DNA of 64,000 nt, from assembly GCA_030052745.1 (NCBI GenBank), contig JANBVO010000004.1, forward strand, positions 310,001-374,000, given 5' to 3'. Position numbers and translations under genes: made by a program. The number at the start of each line of letters is the position of its first letter. Position 1 is the first letter of the stretch. The notes under the pieces were generated by a model. That model made no database searches. It was not told the origin of the DNA and saw only the letters and a program-made list of their open reading frames with translations. Positions 42,689-54,077 of this stretch are shown here, in pieces. The DNA comes from Pleurostoma richardsiae. Taxonomy: Eukaryota; Ascomycota; Sordariomycetes; Calosphaeriales; Pleurostomataceae.

Positions 42689-43946
42689 AAGGACAGCAAA
42701 GTTCTCTCCTTCACGACAGCCCCCTCCCAGCGCCCTTCAGAGCAACTCCACCGCAACCCTGACCGCGACCTCAAACTTCTTCCCGTTCATGTCCTTCATC
42801 ATCTTCAGGTGCATATTTGGTTGGCTAGAGCACAAAAGAAAACGTCTCATCGGCATGTCGTCTTTCCCTCCACTTGTCTTTCGAAAATCCCACTGGAGAG
42901 GCGTTTCGTGCGAGTATCACTTTGACTATTTGATATCTACTTTTTTTTTGTCTTTTTGCATAGGGGAGTCGGGAGGTGAAGTGCATGGTATGCATATCAA
43001 CCAGCTGTGGATGGAGGGCCGTCCCAGGGTTGAAGCAGGAGGCAGGTCTGCATTTGATACCTACGGTAGTCGAGCTCGAGCTCGCGCCGAGACATGAAGC
43101 ATGATGTCAAGATGTATGTACATACAAAGCATATATTTACTTCGTTTGACCTTGATTTCTTTCTCACCGTAGCTCCCACCGTATCGGTGAACGGTGTGTG
43201 TGCACGCCTCTCACTATATGGCGGGCTGGTAGGTGCTTCCTCACTGATGCAGGTGCCTGACCAGCTGCACCGCGTCTTCGTCCCAACTCTCGACCTCCCC
43301 GTATAAGGTCCAAAACGGCTAAAACCATCAACGGGGCAGGACCATCAGAAACACGCAATGCCATTAGACGTGCGTGCCACGTTCAGCGTGCCAACGTCTA
43401 TTAAAATGGCTACCCATGAGGAAAAACTAAGACTTTTCCGGCCGCTCAAGGCCAGGCGGTTCTTTTTGGCAACCCCGTTCAACTCTACCCTGTAGCTGAT
43501 CATTTATTTTATTTTTTTTCGGCACCCTCTCCCCTTTGCTGCTTTCCTCGTAGTGCCTTCCTTCCACTGACTGCTCGCTATGCGGTTCTGCCAGCCCGTT
43601 CACTGACGCTGAAGCTGCATATGTGCACTTATGATAGCGAGATCAGGCTCACGTCAAACCCCTGGAGGATATAGCGGTGAACAGAGCCTAGTAAGCCCGA
43701 CAGCGTTTCCCGGCGTAGAATATCTGACAGGTATCTTCTCCATCTCAACAATGCCATGAACGCCTATTTCGCCAGAGTCGTCCATCCATCAACCCATAAC
43801 GCCGAAGAAACAAACACCTTTCTCGTCCTGGCCAACCGCGAACGAGAGATCCCGACCATGACGCCCGTCGTAAAACATCCTCGGGTTTCTCCGTCCACGA
43901 CCGAGTCTCTCTCCTTCCATCCCTCCTATCCGCGGACGTCCCCCCT
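42689..43946. other. 1.3 kb region between convergent genes
   Basis: Between the PH-domain gene stop and the Nnf1 stop. T-runs occur at 42941-42958 and 43503-43519. No gene or RNA supported. Confidence 0.5.
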
Positions 43947-44804
43947 TCAGGCGCCCGTCATCTCCACCTCCACCTCCCTCGCCTCGCGCGCCAGGTCCTC
44001 CGCCCCGGCCTCCTCCAGCAGCGCGCTCGCGCCCGCGACGTCCGCGCACGCCCTCTCCGCGGCGGCCAGCAGCGCCTCGGCCTCGGCGCGCTGCGCGCTG
44101 ATCTCCTCGAACAGCCGGACGTTGTGCGCCTGCACCGTCTGCAGCCGCGCGTTCAGCTGCGACTGCTGCGCCGTCAGGTGGGGGCCGAGGTGCGCCGACA
44201 GGACGGCGTCGGCGGGGAGGAGGTGCGGTCTGTTGTTGTTTTGAGTGCCTGGTTAGCTTTTTCCGGCGGGAGGACGTGGTGGGCTTAGGGGCAGGAGTTT
44301 TGGGGGGGTTTGTATTACGGTACGGGCGGTGCCTTCCTCTCGTCGCCGGTCTCGTCCTTGCGCCTCGCCGCGTCGCTGACCAGGCTCTCGAGCTCGTTGA
44401 GCTTGGGCACGACGTTGCGCTCCTGGAGGATCTTCTCGAACTCTCTCTGCAGGTCCCGGCCCTCCCCGTCAGCCACGAAGATCGCAATCGAGGGGGGAAG
44501 GGGGAGGCTAAGAAAAACCGACATCGCAGAGGAACCGCAGCCGGTCCACCATCTGCTTCTGCACCTGGCGCAGCATCCCGGGCGCGCGCGCCGCCACCGT
44601 CGGGTAGCACGCCGCCAGGTTCTCCTCGCTGATGCGCGCGAGGGTGTGCGAGAGCGCCAGGCTGTACGTCTCCTGGAAGCGCGCGGCGCGCGGGCCCGGC
44701 GTGGCGGCTGTGTGGCGCGTTGGCAGGGGCGGGGACGCCGGAGGCTGCTGCTGCTGGTCGTCCGCCGGTGGAGGAGGCTCCGAGCGCGGGTCTTCGGTGG
44801 CCAT
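43947..44804 (-). CDS. nnf1: kinetochore MIND/Mis12-complex subunit Nnf1
   Basis: Three exons (44804-44523, 44446-44319, 44229-43947) give about 230 residues. Nnf1 (PMF1 in animals) pairs with Mtw1/Mis12 in the complex that links centromere chromatin to the Ndc80 and KNL1 microtubule-binding parts. The family core reads RAARFQETYSLALSHTL, then LAACYPTVAARAPGMLRQVQKQMVDRLRFLCD, REFEKILQERNVVPKLNELESLVSDA and PPHLLPADAVLSAHLGPHL. A C-terminal coiled coil starts at AQQSQLNARLQTVQAHN. The first 35 residues are disordered and Pro/Gln-rich. The second intron uses donor gtaata; the closer gtaccg would break phase. Very high G/C content creates a long open frame in another phase across the gene, which is a shadow. 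Confidence 0.9.
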
Positions 44805-45466
44805 GATGGCTATGTCTCGTTGATTGGGTTTGTGGAGGAGGCCGTCGTTGTGGTTCTCCTCGATGGGTGATGATGGTTGTCAGCAGACGTGGTGGGGTCA
44901 AGTAAATATTTGGGGACGCGCTTAGGCGCGCGACGGGGGATATCTGCCGAGTAATTGCACGCTTATCTCCACGTGTAAAGTCGTGGGGTAAAGTTGATAC
45001 AAGCTTTCGGCTATCGAGACGCCTCGATGATGTGGAGGACAACTGGAATGTGTCACCTATTAATCGTATCATCTACGTGTACGGAGTAGGTACGTGACAT
45101 TCCTCGGGTCCTGAACGGCAGTGGAATGCTCTCTGTTTGGTTACAACAAGCTGTCATTACGTCCAACATTGTCCAAGCGTCTTCTTTCATACATAAACCG
45201 CCTCCGGTCCCCTACCGGGAGGCTCATCTCCTTTTCTCATCTCGTCATGCATGGTTCCCATATGAAGACAGAATGCTATGAAACAGCCCAACCCTTCAAC
45301 ACGACACCGTAGCCAGCAGTGGAGAGCCACCATGGCTGTGGTCAATGCATCGTCCGTCCGCTCCCCCTTAAAGAGACGCCTAACGCCATGCGATTGAATC
45401 GAACAGTATCGGAAAAGAGAGATAATCTCGAAGGAGTGAGGGTGATTTCCCAGGCCCATCCCACGT
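44805..45466. other. intergenic region
   Basis: About 660 bases between two minus-strand genes; holds the Nnf1 promoter and the 3' end of the b561 gene. A TACGGAGTA word lies near 45078. No gene seen. Confidence 0.5.
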
Positions 45467-48108
45467 CTATGTGAACTCAACAGTTCCGGGCGGTCTGGCA
45501 TCTCTCCGCTCTAGCCGTCTCCTCCTCCTCCGCTCGGCTGCCGACTCTGTCGTATCTCTCAGCTGCCCGCTGGGCGTGGGACTCATGCCGCTCCATGTGC
45601 CATGGCTCGCTGGGCTGGCTAGACTGCCGAGACTCGACACGGTAGCCGCGGCTGCTGGTGTAGAACCGGAAGGGCCCGGCTGTCCGGAGTAGTACGCCGA
45701 GTCCTTGGCCGGTCTCCGGCCTCCCGCAAAAGCCGGCGCTGGAGGCGAGAGAGGCGCCAGCGGCTCGCCCTCGACTGCTCGCTCGGCAGCTTCCTCGGCT
45801 CGTCTGGTGCTCGAGTCGCGCCTGTATCTCCTATTTGACGGCGACTCCGGGCCCGACAGAGTGCTGACCGAGTCCGCCCTCCGCCTTCGCTCCTGCCTTG
45901 CCGCCGCCGCTTCTTCCTCCGTCAATCGACGCAGCGTCACGTTCCTATCTCTGTCGTCATGCATTTTGACCTTGACGCTCACGGGCTGCGGTGGGGCGTT
46001 ATCGCGTGAGCGGTCCCTGCTGCCTCGTCTTCGCGCCTGCTCTTCGGCCGCCAGGAGCCCGGCAGATGCTGCTGCAGCCGCGGCTGCCTCCTCCCCAGCC
46101 CGTCTTCGTCGAGATGATTCTCGTCTGCGCGGCCGCCCTGCAGAAGAGACATATGCCTCGCTGCCGGTATCGGAAAAGACGCCACCAGGGTCTCCTGGCA
46201 AGGGGGGCATGACTGCAGGTCCAGGTGAAACATCAGGCCTGGATCGCGACTGCGATCTTGACCCGGTGCCAGCCGGAACCGGTATTACTGTGGGTGGTAC
46301 TTGACCCGCAGGAGGCAGCGGCGGCATTGGCGGTCCGTATCCAGAGCCAGGAGGGCGAGGCTCAATAGCCGAAGATGATTCCTCGGACTGCGTCATAGAC
46401 GTTACTGTCCTGGCTGGACCCGGAGGACGTCGCGTCGATGGCCGCCTCTCGCGTCGAGATGGCGTGCTGTATCCATCACCGGTGTACCTTGACCCGCGAT
46501 TTCCTCCACGCCTCTCTTCCTCCTCTTCTCTGAATCTCTCTTCTTCCCTCCTATTTCGCCGGTCCTGAAGCTTCTTCGAAAACCAGCCTAGTCCAAGGCC
46601 AGCTAACAGTCCCTTACCTGCCGCTCCCGCGACCCCACCGTCTCTAGTGTCTCGACCACGGCGCGATGGACTGATATAGGAGGAGTAGTCCGACTCCTCA
46701 TAACTGTCCGCTCTTGAATCCCCTCTACGGTGAGATGGTCGGGGCGTCACTGGCCGAGCCGTTCCGGGCCTGGCTTCGGCCGCGCTCAACGCCGCGGCCA
46801 TCGGTGGCCCGCCGGGACCAGGAAGCAACGGCGTCCTGCGACCAGCGTCCCGTCGGCTATATTCTTCACTGTCACCGCTGACTTCGCTCAGGACCGGGTC
46901 GTGCCGGCGGTGCCTCGACGGACGTCTTCTGCTCGGGGTATCCGTCGAGACGGCCGAATACTCCTCATCATCTCTTCTCCGTTTGTCTCTCCTTCCCAGA
47001 AAACTCGACACCAGAGCACCCGCACCAAGCGCAGCCCCAACTCCGAGAACCTTGTCCATGAACCCGCCACTCTTTCGAGGCCGATCCCGGTACTTCTCGT
47101 CTTCCACGTAGCTGCCGGATCCCCGCCGAGAGGAGACGACCTCCGCTGGCCGGCTCCTACTGCGGCTTACGGCGCGGGATGTTCGGGATCTGCTCACGCT
47201 TCTGCTCCGGCTCCTGCTCCTGCTGCGCGACCGGTCTCGTCCGCGCCCTCGCAAAAGTGCAATCGCGCCAGCGCCAGCAGCGAGGGGCGCGAGCCATCGG
47301 AGCATACCTCCACCTGATTTCTTCTCGCTCCGTCCTCCCTCGGAACGTCCACCGCTAACGGTATAGTCGGGACGACCAGGATCGTCGTAATTACGGTAGC
47401 AGAGAATGAAGTACAAAAGGACCAGAAAGGACATCCAGAGGGCGTAAAGGATGAAGGTGAACTTGGGGGATCCGTAAAGGGTCAGACCAAGGGGAACTTG
47501 CGCGATGCCAAGGAGCGCGATCAGCCGGCCGGACCACTGGTGCAGCATCTTCCTCAACGAGCGGCCTCTAATGTTCCTTACCATCCTCCCCCCGATAGCC
47601 TGGAGCAGGATCAGGGTGTATATGGCGACCCCAATGCCATGGTGAGGGTTAGTCAAACTGCGCTTCGGGCCGACTGCGAACCAGCCCAGGACGAAGACCA
47701 CGGTGCTCAGTCCGACGGCGAGGATGTTCAAGTAGGCGTGGTATCGGATGGCGTATCCGGGTCGTCTGGTGTAGAACCTCGCAGTCATCACCGCGAAGGG
47801 AATGATGAAGAGGAATGTTATGGCGCCCAAGACGCCGTGGGCTGTGATGATGGAGTGGTACTGAGTGAGGGTCGAGAAGCGATTCCCCATGCCTGCCAAC
47901 CCCGTGTTAGCATGTCTCCCCGACGGGGCACTGGATCGCGGTAGTGTGGTCGCATACCATTGTATCGCATTGTCTCGAAATTGAGCCCCACCAGGTTCGG
48001 GAGGAGGAAGGTGTTCTTGGTGAAGTCCCACGTCCCGTCGCCGACGACCATGGTGTCGGACGAGTAGGACGACGAGCCTGGCGGTGACAGAGTATCTGCC
48101 GGCGCCAT
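45467..48108 (-). CDS. cytochrome b561-type membrane protein with long RS-rich tail
   Basis: Two exons (48108-47958, 47892-45467) give about 858 residues. Residues 50-250 form a cytochrome b561/ferric-reductase-like membrane core. Helices are seen in HGVLGAITFLFIIPFAV, YLNILAVGLSTVVFVLGWFAV, GVAIYTLILLQAIGG, ALLGIAQVPLGLTLYG and ILYALWMSFLVLLYFILCY. Histidines are placed for haem binding (QYHSIITAHG, RYHAYLN, NPHHGIG, LHQWSGR). No N-terminal DOMON domain or signal peptide precedes it; the first 50 residues are MAPADTL ... NFETMRYNG. The remaining 600 residues are disordered, rich in Arg, Ser, Glu and Pro, with a perfect RSRSRSRSRSRS run and two short hydrophobic patches (FMDKVLGVGAALGAGALVSSFLG, AAGKGLLAGLGLGWFSKKL) resembling glycine-rich membrane-binding segments. 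Electron-transfer function is inferred from the fold only. Confidence 0.85.
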
Positions 48109-49393
48109 GCTGGCGACGGGGCTACCTCTGCGGCAGCAAAACGGTGGAACGTGATCGAGGCCTTTAGGAATGCGGGAAGCGGATGCCCAGCTTCGACAGG
48201 AATGTGTCAAACTCGTGGGAGGTGTGTTGGTGAGACTTGGGAGGCCGCGTATAACAACAGGCGACAGATAGTGGTCGGTGGGGTAAGTTGACTGCGATAG
48301 CAGCTGATATAGGTATATTGTCGCTTGTCCTTGAGATACGTGAAGCCGAACATAACATGCTACCTCTGGAGGTTTGGAAGGGTAGCCAGACCTTCTCTGG
48401 GCTGAAGAACACAGTTCAAGATGCTTCCCCTGCTTTTGGGGCGGGAACTGGGACTCCGAGCCTTGCTCAGCTGTTAAAGTCCCACGACAACTGATCACCA
48501 TGCGTTGCGCGGGGCGACGGGTAGCTCGACTTCTGATCCCTGCTTACCAGAGGTACCTGGGTACCTAGGTATCTATGCTTAGCCGTCTCATCAAACTTAT
48601 CGCGTTATCAGCATGTGCTTCATCACGTGACTGCCGTCACGGTGTATCGGTGTCTTCGTAGGTACGGAAGACCCTGTCGTCGACTGAAAGAGATGTCTTT
48701 CCGCTCCCGACAGTTAGATCAAATACATATCCAGGTAGGTAGATGGGATGATAGGAAATACAGTCTACCATACGGTAGTTGCCACTATCCTTTCAGGAGG
48801 TTGAGATAAAAGACTTACTGTACGCCTAGATAAGCTACGTACGGCGCACAGGCCGGCCTACTGCGTAGTAAAGCCTCAGGGGGGGAACAGAGGCTGAAAG
48901 CCCAATTGAATATTTGATCTCACGTCAGATGCTTGAGCGTGCGGCCCCCCTTAATCTTCGCGAGAGCATTCCCTCCCGAACGCCTCGCATTAGACGCGGC
49001 CGCCCGGCCCCTGCATATTGCCAACCGTGCCGCATGGACGGGAGCTCCCACTGCTTGCCTCGGCGGAGGTTGAAGGACATTGCCCTATCGCGGCGGCGTC
49101 CCATCAGGGGCTGAGCGCGTCAGTTCTAAAATAGCTATAGCTGACCGATAACGAGACGTGATGAGAGATGAAATGGTTGAAATCACTGAAGGTAATCTAT
49201 AGAAGAGACGAACGTCCTCCTGATGTCTTCTCGTCTCTTGTTTGCATCGAGAGAAGTGTCTCTCCCGAGTCGCGGTCACCTCTAGTCGGCAGGTTTGGCC
49301 GCCTCATTACACGCCAATCCATTTTGTCGTTCTTTTTTCGAGACCTTTCGTATATTCCTTTGGTATAAGACAACCTTCGGTCGCTTCAGTCAT
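48109..49393. other. 1.3 kb divergent promoter region
   Basis: Lies between the divergent b561-type and GH5 glucanase genes. It contains an AGGTACCTGGGTACCTAGGTA palindrome-like motif near 48550-48571. No gene supported. Confidence 0.5.
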
Positions 49394-50865
49394 ATGATCA
49401 TGGCTCCCCGTTTATATCTCTTTGCATTAACGGCATTGGCCTCCTTGGGCCATGCCTGGCTTCCCGCGGAGCAGGCTGACGAGCCTTCAGACCTACGGCA
49501 CGCGAAGCGGAATTCCAAGCGCTGGCTTCCCCCGACACAGAAGATCCGCGGCGTGAATCTGGGGTCCCTGTTCGTGTTCGAGCCTTGGATGGCCGGCAAC
49601 ACGTGGAACGCGATGTGCGGCGAGGGCGTGCAGTCCGAGTTCGACTGCATGATCAAACTGGGGCAGGCCCAGGGAGACGCCGCATTCCAGAAACACTGGG
49701 GCTCCTTCATCACAGAGGCGGACTTTGACGAGATAGTCAGTTATGGTCTCAACACCGTCCGCATCCCGCTTGGGTACTGGATGGACGAGAGTATCGTCTA
49801 CGGGGACTCAGAACACTTCCCCAGGGGAGGCTTCCAGTACCTGAAGCAGGTTGTCGGCTGGGCCAGGGACAAGGGGATATATGTCATACTGAAGTGAGTT
49901 CTCCTGTGGGAATGGGCGATGCTTTCGACATCTAACAAAAGCAGTATGCACGGCGCCCCTGGTGCCCAGGTTGCCAAAGATGCGTTCACCGGACAAGTAT
50001 GTAGCCATCCTCCCTAAGGGGCCACAGGACAGCAGGGAGCCTGATTCCGTCCTAGTTCGCTTCCACGCCGGGATTTTATCAGACGTACCAATACGACCGC
50101 GGCATCGCTTTCCTCTCGTGGCTCACCGAACAGATCTGGACCAACGACGAGTTCAGGAACGTCTTCATGCTCGAGGTCGTCAATGAGCCCGTGCAGGGTG
50201 ACACGCCAGAGACTCTCCGGTCTTATTTCTATCCCAAGGCCTACGATGTGAGTCCATTGTCAGCCTCTGGCATGCGCACGTTCGCTCTCTGCTCGATGCT
50301 AACCGGCGCGTCTCCAGGCTATCCGCGACAAGGAACAGAGCCTCGGCATTACTCCAAACAACGGGCTGCACATTCAATTCATGGGCTCGAACTGGGGCTC
50401 GGGCGACCCGAAGCAGTACCTGAGCAGCACCTACTTCGCCGCCTACGATGACCACCGGTACCTCAAGTGGGCGGGGACGCCGGTCGACAAGGACACATAC
50501 ATCAGCACGTCGTGCGGCGACGACCGGCAGGCGAGCGGCGAGTCACCGACGGTCGTGGGGGAGTTCAGCCTCAGCGTGCCCGACGACGTGCAGTGGACGG
50601 CCGAGTGGGAGCCGTCGGGCGACAAAGACTTCTACAAGAGGTGGTTCGCGGCGCAGGTCTCGGCGTACGAGAAGTACACGTACGGCTGGGTGTTCTGGTC
50701 CTGGAAGACGGAGCTGGGCGACTACAGATGGACTTACAAGGGTGAGTGTTTTCTGTCTTCACGGATTGCATGGGCCGCTGAGGAGCTAATCGCGATGCAG
50801 ACGCCGTTGCTGCCGGAGTGATTCCCAAGGACCTAGATACCATCGCATCGTCGGGGGTCTGCTGA
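49394..50865 (+). CDS. exg1: secreted GH5 glucan 1,3-beta-glucosidase (exo-glucanase)
   Basis: Five exons (49394-49893, 49945-49996, 50056-50247, 50318-50741, 50801-50865) give about 410 residues. The enzyme releases glucose from beta-1,3-glucan ends in the cell wall. A signal peptide (MIMAPRLYLFALTALASLGHA) is followed by a short pro-like part with dibasic KR (residues 34-35, 42-43). GH5 marks: IRGVNLGSLFVFEPW, VRIPLGYWM, NMHGAPGAQ, the acid/base Glu in VVNEPVQGD, and the nucleophile Glu in VVGEFSLSVPDD, then TYGWVFWSWKTELGDYRWTYK. Catalytic parts are complete. The last exon is only 65 nt and brings the ending IASSGVC. Relatives in Candida and Saccharomyces are Exg1/Exg2. The gene has its own promoter, divergent from the b561 gene. 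Confidence 0.92.
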
Positions 50866-52776
50866 TGGATCGACGCCGAAGAGACGGGGCCTCGTTAAGG
50901 CGGTCGGGGCCAGTGCCCAGCGCGCCTCAACACCGGTTTATCATGGGACTCATCTCTAATAATATGAAGGACGAACATCATGATGGCTGGGTATGTATAG
51001 GGTCAGCATTGGCTCCTTTAGGCAAGTTTTGCTCGGATATTGCTCCATCTTCCACGCAAGCGGCCACGAGTTCTCCTTCGGCGTGTCTGATCAGCTGAGA
51101 GCCCTTTTGAGGTCTCTCCCTCGCTATGTGAAACTCTGCGGATGCCCAATCGAGCCCAATGATGCCCTAGGGACAGGTTCCCGAGCTGCTCCCGGCTCAG
51201 ACCATCGAGCCACCAAAGATAGAGTCTCAGATGGTAAGAAGTGCTCAAATACGAAGCCTTCCTCCTCATACCCTTCGAACGTGTACGGTATGATACGTGC
51301 GATATGCAGGGGCCTGGATGTCCTCCTGGCTTTCGGGCAACACCTGATCGGAAACTTCCTCTTTCATGCAGCAATTCTTGCATACCTGAAGGCACCTAGG
51401 CAGACACGAATGAGCCGGCTATTGCTCGATATGTCGGGAAAGAACAAACATACTACACGTATACGTATAGGATGCGGTAGACAACAGATGACGTCGAGAT
51501 CTCATGGTAGTAGAGGCGAGCAAAACAAAAGGAGACGGGACATGCCAGCTAAGATTGGGGCCGTCGTTCGCGACTGCCGACTGCCGTTGCGGACCATGCA
51601 ATTGGATGGCTTGGCGGACGATCTGCAACTCGTCTTGCCTGAATTGCATCTTATCCTGGCCCGACTCGCGACTACAAGACGGTGAGACCGCCGAGCGGAA
51701 AGGGGCCGACGGATCCCGTGATGCGCGTGAATACGAGAAAAGGGCAGCATCCTTCGTCACTCGTCCACAACCTTTCCTGCCTCCCATCTTGTACGCTTTT
51801 GGTGATGATGGACTTCAGTGCAAACTGTGCTTTCCTACTGCGCTCTACTGCTCTTTGCGGTCTTCGTCACTCTGTCAACGTCGGAGACATTTCGTCACTG
51901 TTGAGCCGGCGTCCCCGCATCTCACCGTCGCCTCCGAATGTCAATTAGCCTGGTTGTTAGGGGGCCGCATTTCGAAGCTTAAAGCGACGATCCACATCAG
52001 ACTCGGTGCACCAGACAACCAGGGCAACCCAAATGATGCCGCTATGCCCGCGGCCGCAGATACGAAATGCTCCAGGGTCTCTTCCGTGATCGAGTGCTCC
52101 TTCTTGCTGCTATTATGCCCATTTCTATTCACCTATAATTAGATAATATCCAGAGCATGGTGAGTGTGCAATGTCTCGTTTCTACCTCAAAGCAGTGTCG
52201 TCATGGGTGTTTGTGTGTTCCGCTCTCTCCATTTTTCCTGAAGGGGCAATCCGGGGTCTCACCCGTCAGGCGTGAATGAGGTCAGAAGCCTCGTACAGCC
52301 ACTTTGATCAGAGGCGAGAGCGGTTGCCCGGCAGTCCGCGGCTTCCCCACATTGGCAGATCGATGCGATACTGGGAAGTGAAGCTCGACGGCGCCTGTTC
52401 GGCGCTGTCGCTCGCCTCTTGGCAGCTGTGGAGATGGTTCAGTCCCGTCCGAGTCGAGTGAGCTCCTTGACTCCATCGTCCCTGCATCGCCGAGCCTCTC
52501 GCCGGGTCTTACCTCATAGGCGGGCTCTGATGTTTGATGGGGCGGGATCGTCGGTTCCTGCCCGTTTCTCTTGTTTGCTATATAACACCGAGGTCGCCTC
52601 TGGCCTCTCCCGTTGTTTGTCCCTCATGAACAATCATCAGCATCGTGAAACTATCGTCACCACATCAAGTATAACAGGAAGACATCCCTTGCTCGCCTCT
52701 GCACTCAAGTCGCGATCACACCAGACACACACATAGATTCTGCCAACCATCCCATCACTCAGCAATACCGTTCAAG
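50866..52776. other. 1.9 kb intergenic region
   Basis: Between two plus-strand genes for secreted proteins. No gene supported between 51000 and 52500. The last 200 bases carry a TATA box and leader of the small secreted protein gene. Confidence 0.45.
52579..52585 (+). promoter_or_regulatory. TATA box of the small secreted protein gene
   Basis: TATATAA lies 192 bases before the ATG at 52777. A leader of about 150 bases would follow, which is common in filamentous fungi. It suggests strong or regulated expression. Confidence 0.5.
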
Positions 52777-53394
52777 ATGAAGGCCACCGTCATTTCGGCC
52801 ACGCTCCTCGCGCTTGCGGCGTCGGCCGCGGCCCAGCGTTACAACACCTCGGCGCCCTTCGCCCTCAAGATCGAGAGCGCTAACGCCACGCTCGACGGCG
52901 TCTACCTCTCCTCATGTCACGCCGGGGCGGCGATCGAGGAGCTGTGCCTGGCAGGCACCACGGCCCCCGGCTCGTACGGCACCTACTACCACAACACGAC
53001 GGCGGACCTCGACGTGGAGGGCTTCCACACCGGCCCGCTCTTCTGGAACCTCCCGGCGAACGTCGACGGCGTCCTGCAGAACGTCAGCTCCGGCCTGTCG
53101 TTCCTGTACCGGCCCTTCGGCTCGGTGGCGCTCCCGCTGCTCCAGCCTGGGTCTGGCGAGATCAACGTCGGCTTCGACGCTGACGCCAAGCTGTTCATCA
53201 GCAACGACCTGATCGAGTCGACGTTCACGGACTCGTCGTACCCCAACTACACGGCGCCGTTCCCCGTCTACCAGTGGTTCGCCTGCTTCAACTACAACCT
53301 GGGATACTACTACCAGTCCCTGGGCTGGGCGACCACCGGAGTCGCGACCAACCCAACCTGCCAGCCGGTCAACGTCACGCGGGAGTTCATCTAG
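52777..53394 (+). CDS. small secreted protein (DUF7907-like)
   Basis: A single exon codes for 205 residues. A signal peptide is clear (MKATVISATLLALAASAAAQ, cleavage after AAAQ or AAA-Q). The mature part begins with NTSAPFALKIESANATLDGVYLSSCHAGAAIEELCLAG, typical of a family of fungal secreted proteins labelled DUF7907; I recognise the pattern from memory and cannot search. Six N-glycosylation sequons (NTS, NAT, NTT, NVS, NYT, NVT) and five cysteines after the signal fit an extracellular, glycosylated, disulphide-bonded protein. Codon use is extremely biased to C/G at third positions, which suggests high expression. Function unknown. Confidence 0.85.
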   Translation: MKATVISATLLALAASAAAQRYNTSAPFALKIESANATLDGVYLSSCHAGAAIEELCLAGTTAPGSYGTYYHNTTADLDVEGFHTGPLFWNLPANVDGVLQNVSSGLSFLYRPFGSVALPLLQPGSGEINVGFDADAKLFISNDLIESTFTDSSYPNYTAPFPVYQWFACFNYNLGYYYQSLGWATTGVATNPTCQPVNVTREFI

Positions 53395-53690
53395 GAGATG
53401 CAGACAGGAGGGGGTGGGGAAGGTAGCCCGACCGAGACCGTCGAGGACGGGTCGGCGGCGACTACGGTTTCGGTTTCAGGCGCGGAGACGTCATCATTGT
53501 AATGGATAATGTCTTCTTGACAATTGCTTGCTAGCATTGCATTCTCAGCATCACTGCATCATTCGGTGTTCCAGGGGTCTCGCTATTTCGGGGAATGGGG
53601 TACATATTCTTGATGGGGCATCGAACCACGTACATAGCATAAGTTGGTAGTCAGGCACAATGGCAAGTCTGGTCCCACCATTGCCACGCC

Positions 53691-53890
53691 TCAGTTGTGC
53701 AACGTTTGATCGTACTCTTTGTCGTCGGTTGCTTCGATCCGTCGATACTTGATGGTCAAGTTCTCGAGTCGGTCGTCTCCTTGCCAGCCATCAATGAGCG
53801 ACAGTACAACAGTGACTCGTTCCTGCGTTTCGAGGCGGTCGGTGACACCGGGCCGCTTGCCGTCCTTGGTCCAGCCAGGTCTCTGCGTCA
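53691..53890 (-). pseudogene. exon-like coding fragment (orphan last exon or relic)
   Basis: On the minus strand this frame reads GWTKDGKRPGVTDRLETQER, then VTVVLSLIDGWQGDDRLENL, TIKYRRIEATDDKEYDQTLHN and a stop. Third positions are rich in C and G as in real genes here, and the sequence looks protein-like. A plausible 3' splice acceptor (gtgacgcag) lies just before GWTKD. I find no convincing upstream exon, so it may be the end of a decayed gene or an undetected gene with distant exons. Confidence 0.3.
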
Positions 53891-54040
53891 CGGGAACCAG
53901 GCTTGGTCATCGCCGGCTAGTCCTATAGTTTGTCGACAGCAAACAACCCAGCTGTTTGCTCTGCAGAACTGCGGCCGCTGCTGACCCTCCTGCCCTCGAG
54001 CAGGTCGTCCCAGGGCGGGGCAACACGGGTTTCAGCGGGC

Positions 54041-54043
<3 letters not shown>

Positions 54044-54071
<28 letters not shown>

Positions 54072-54077
54072 GTGCGA
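54044..54077 (+). repeat. GCGAGG hexanucleotide repeat
   Basis: Five near-perfect tandem copies of a 6-bp G-rich unit followed by a variant copy, in gene-free sequence. Confidence 0.85.

Noticed and set aside
43789-45072. 427-codon minus-strand frame across the Nnf1 gene
   Set aside because: It is another phase of the same strand; the spliced Nnf1 model explains the region and matches the family, while this translation is low-complexity Arg/Pro/Ala.
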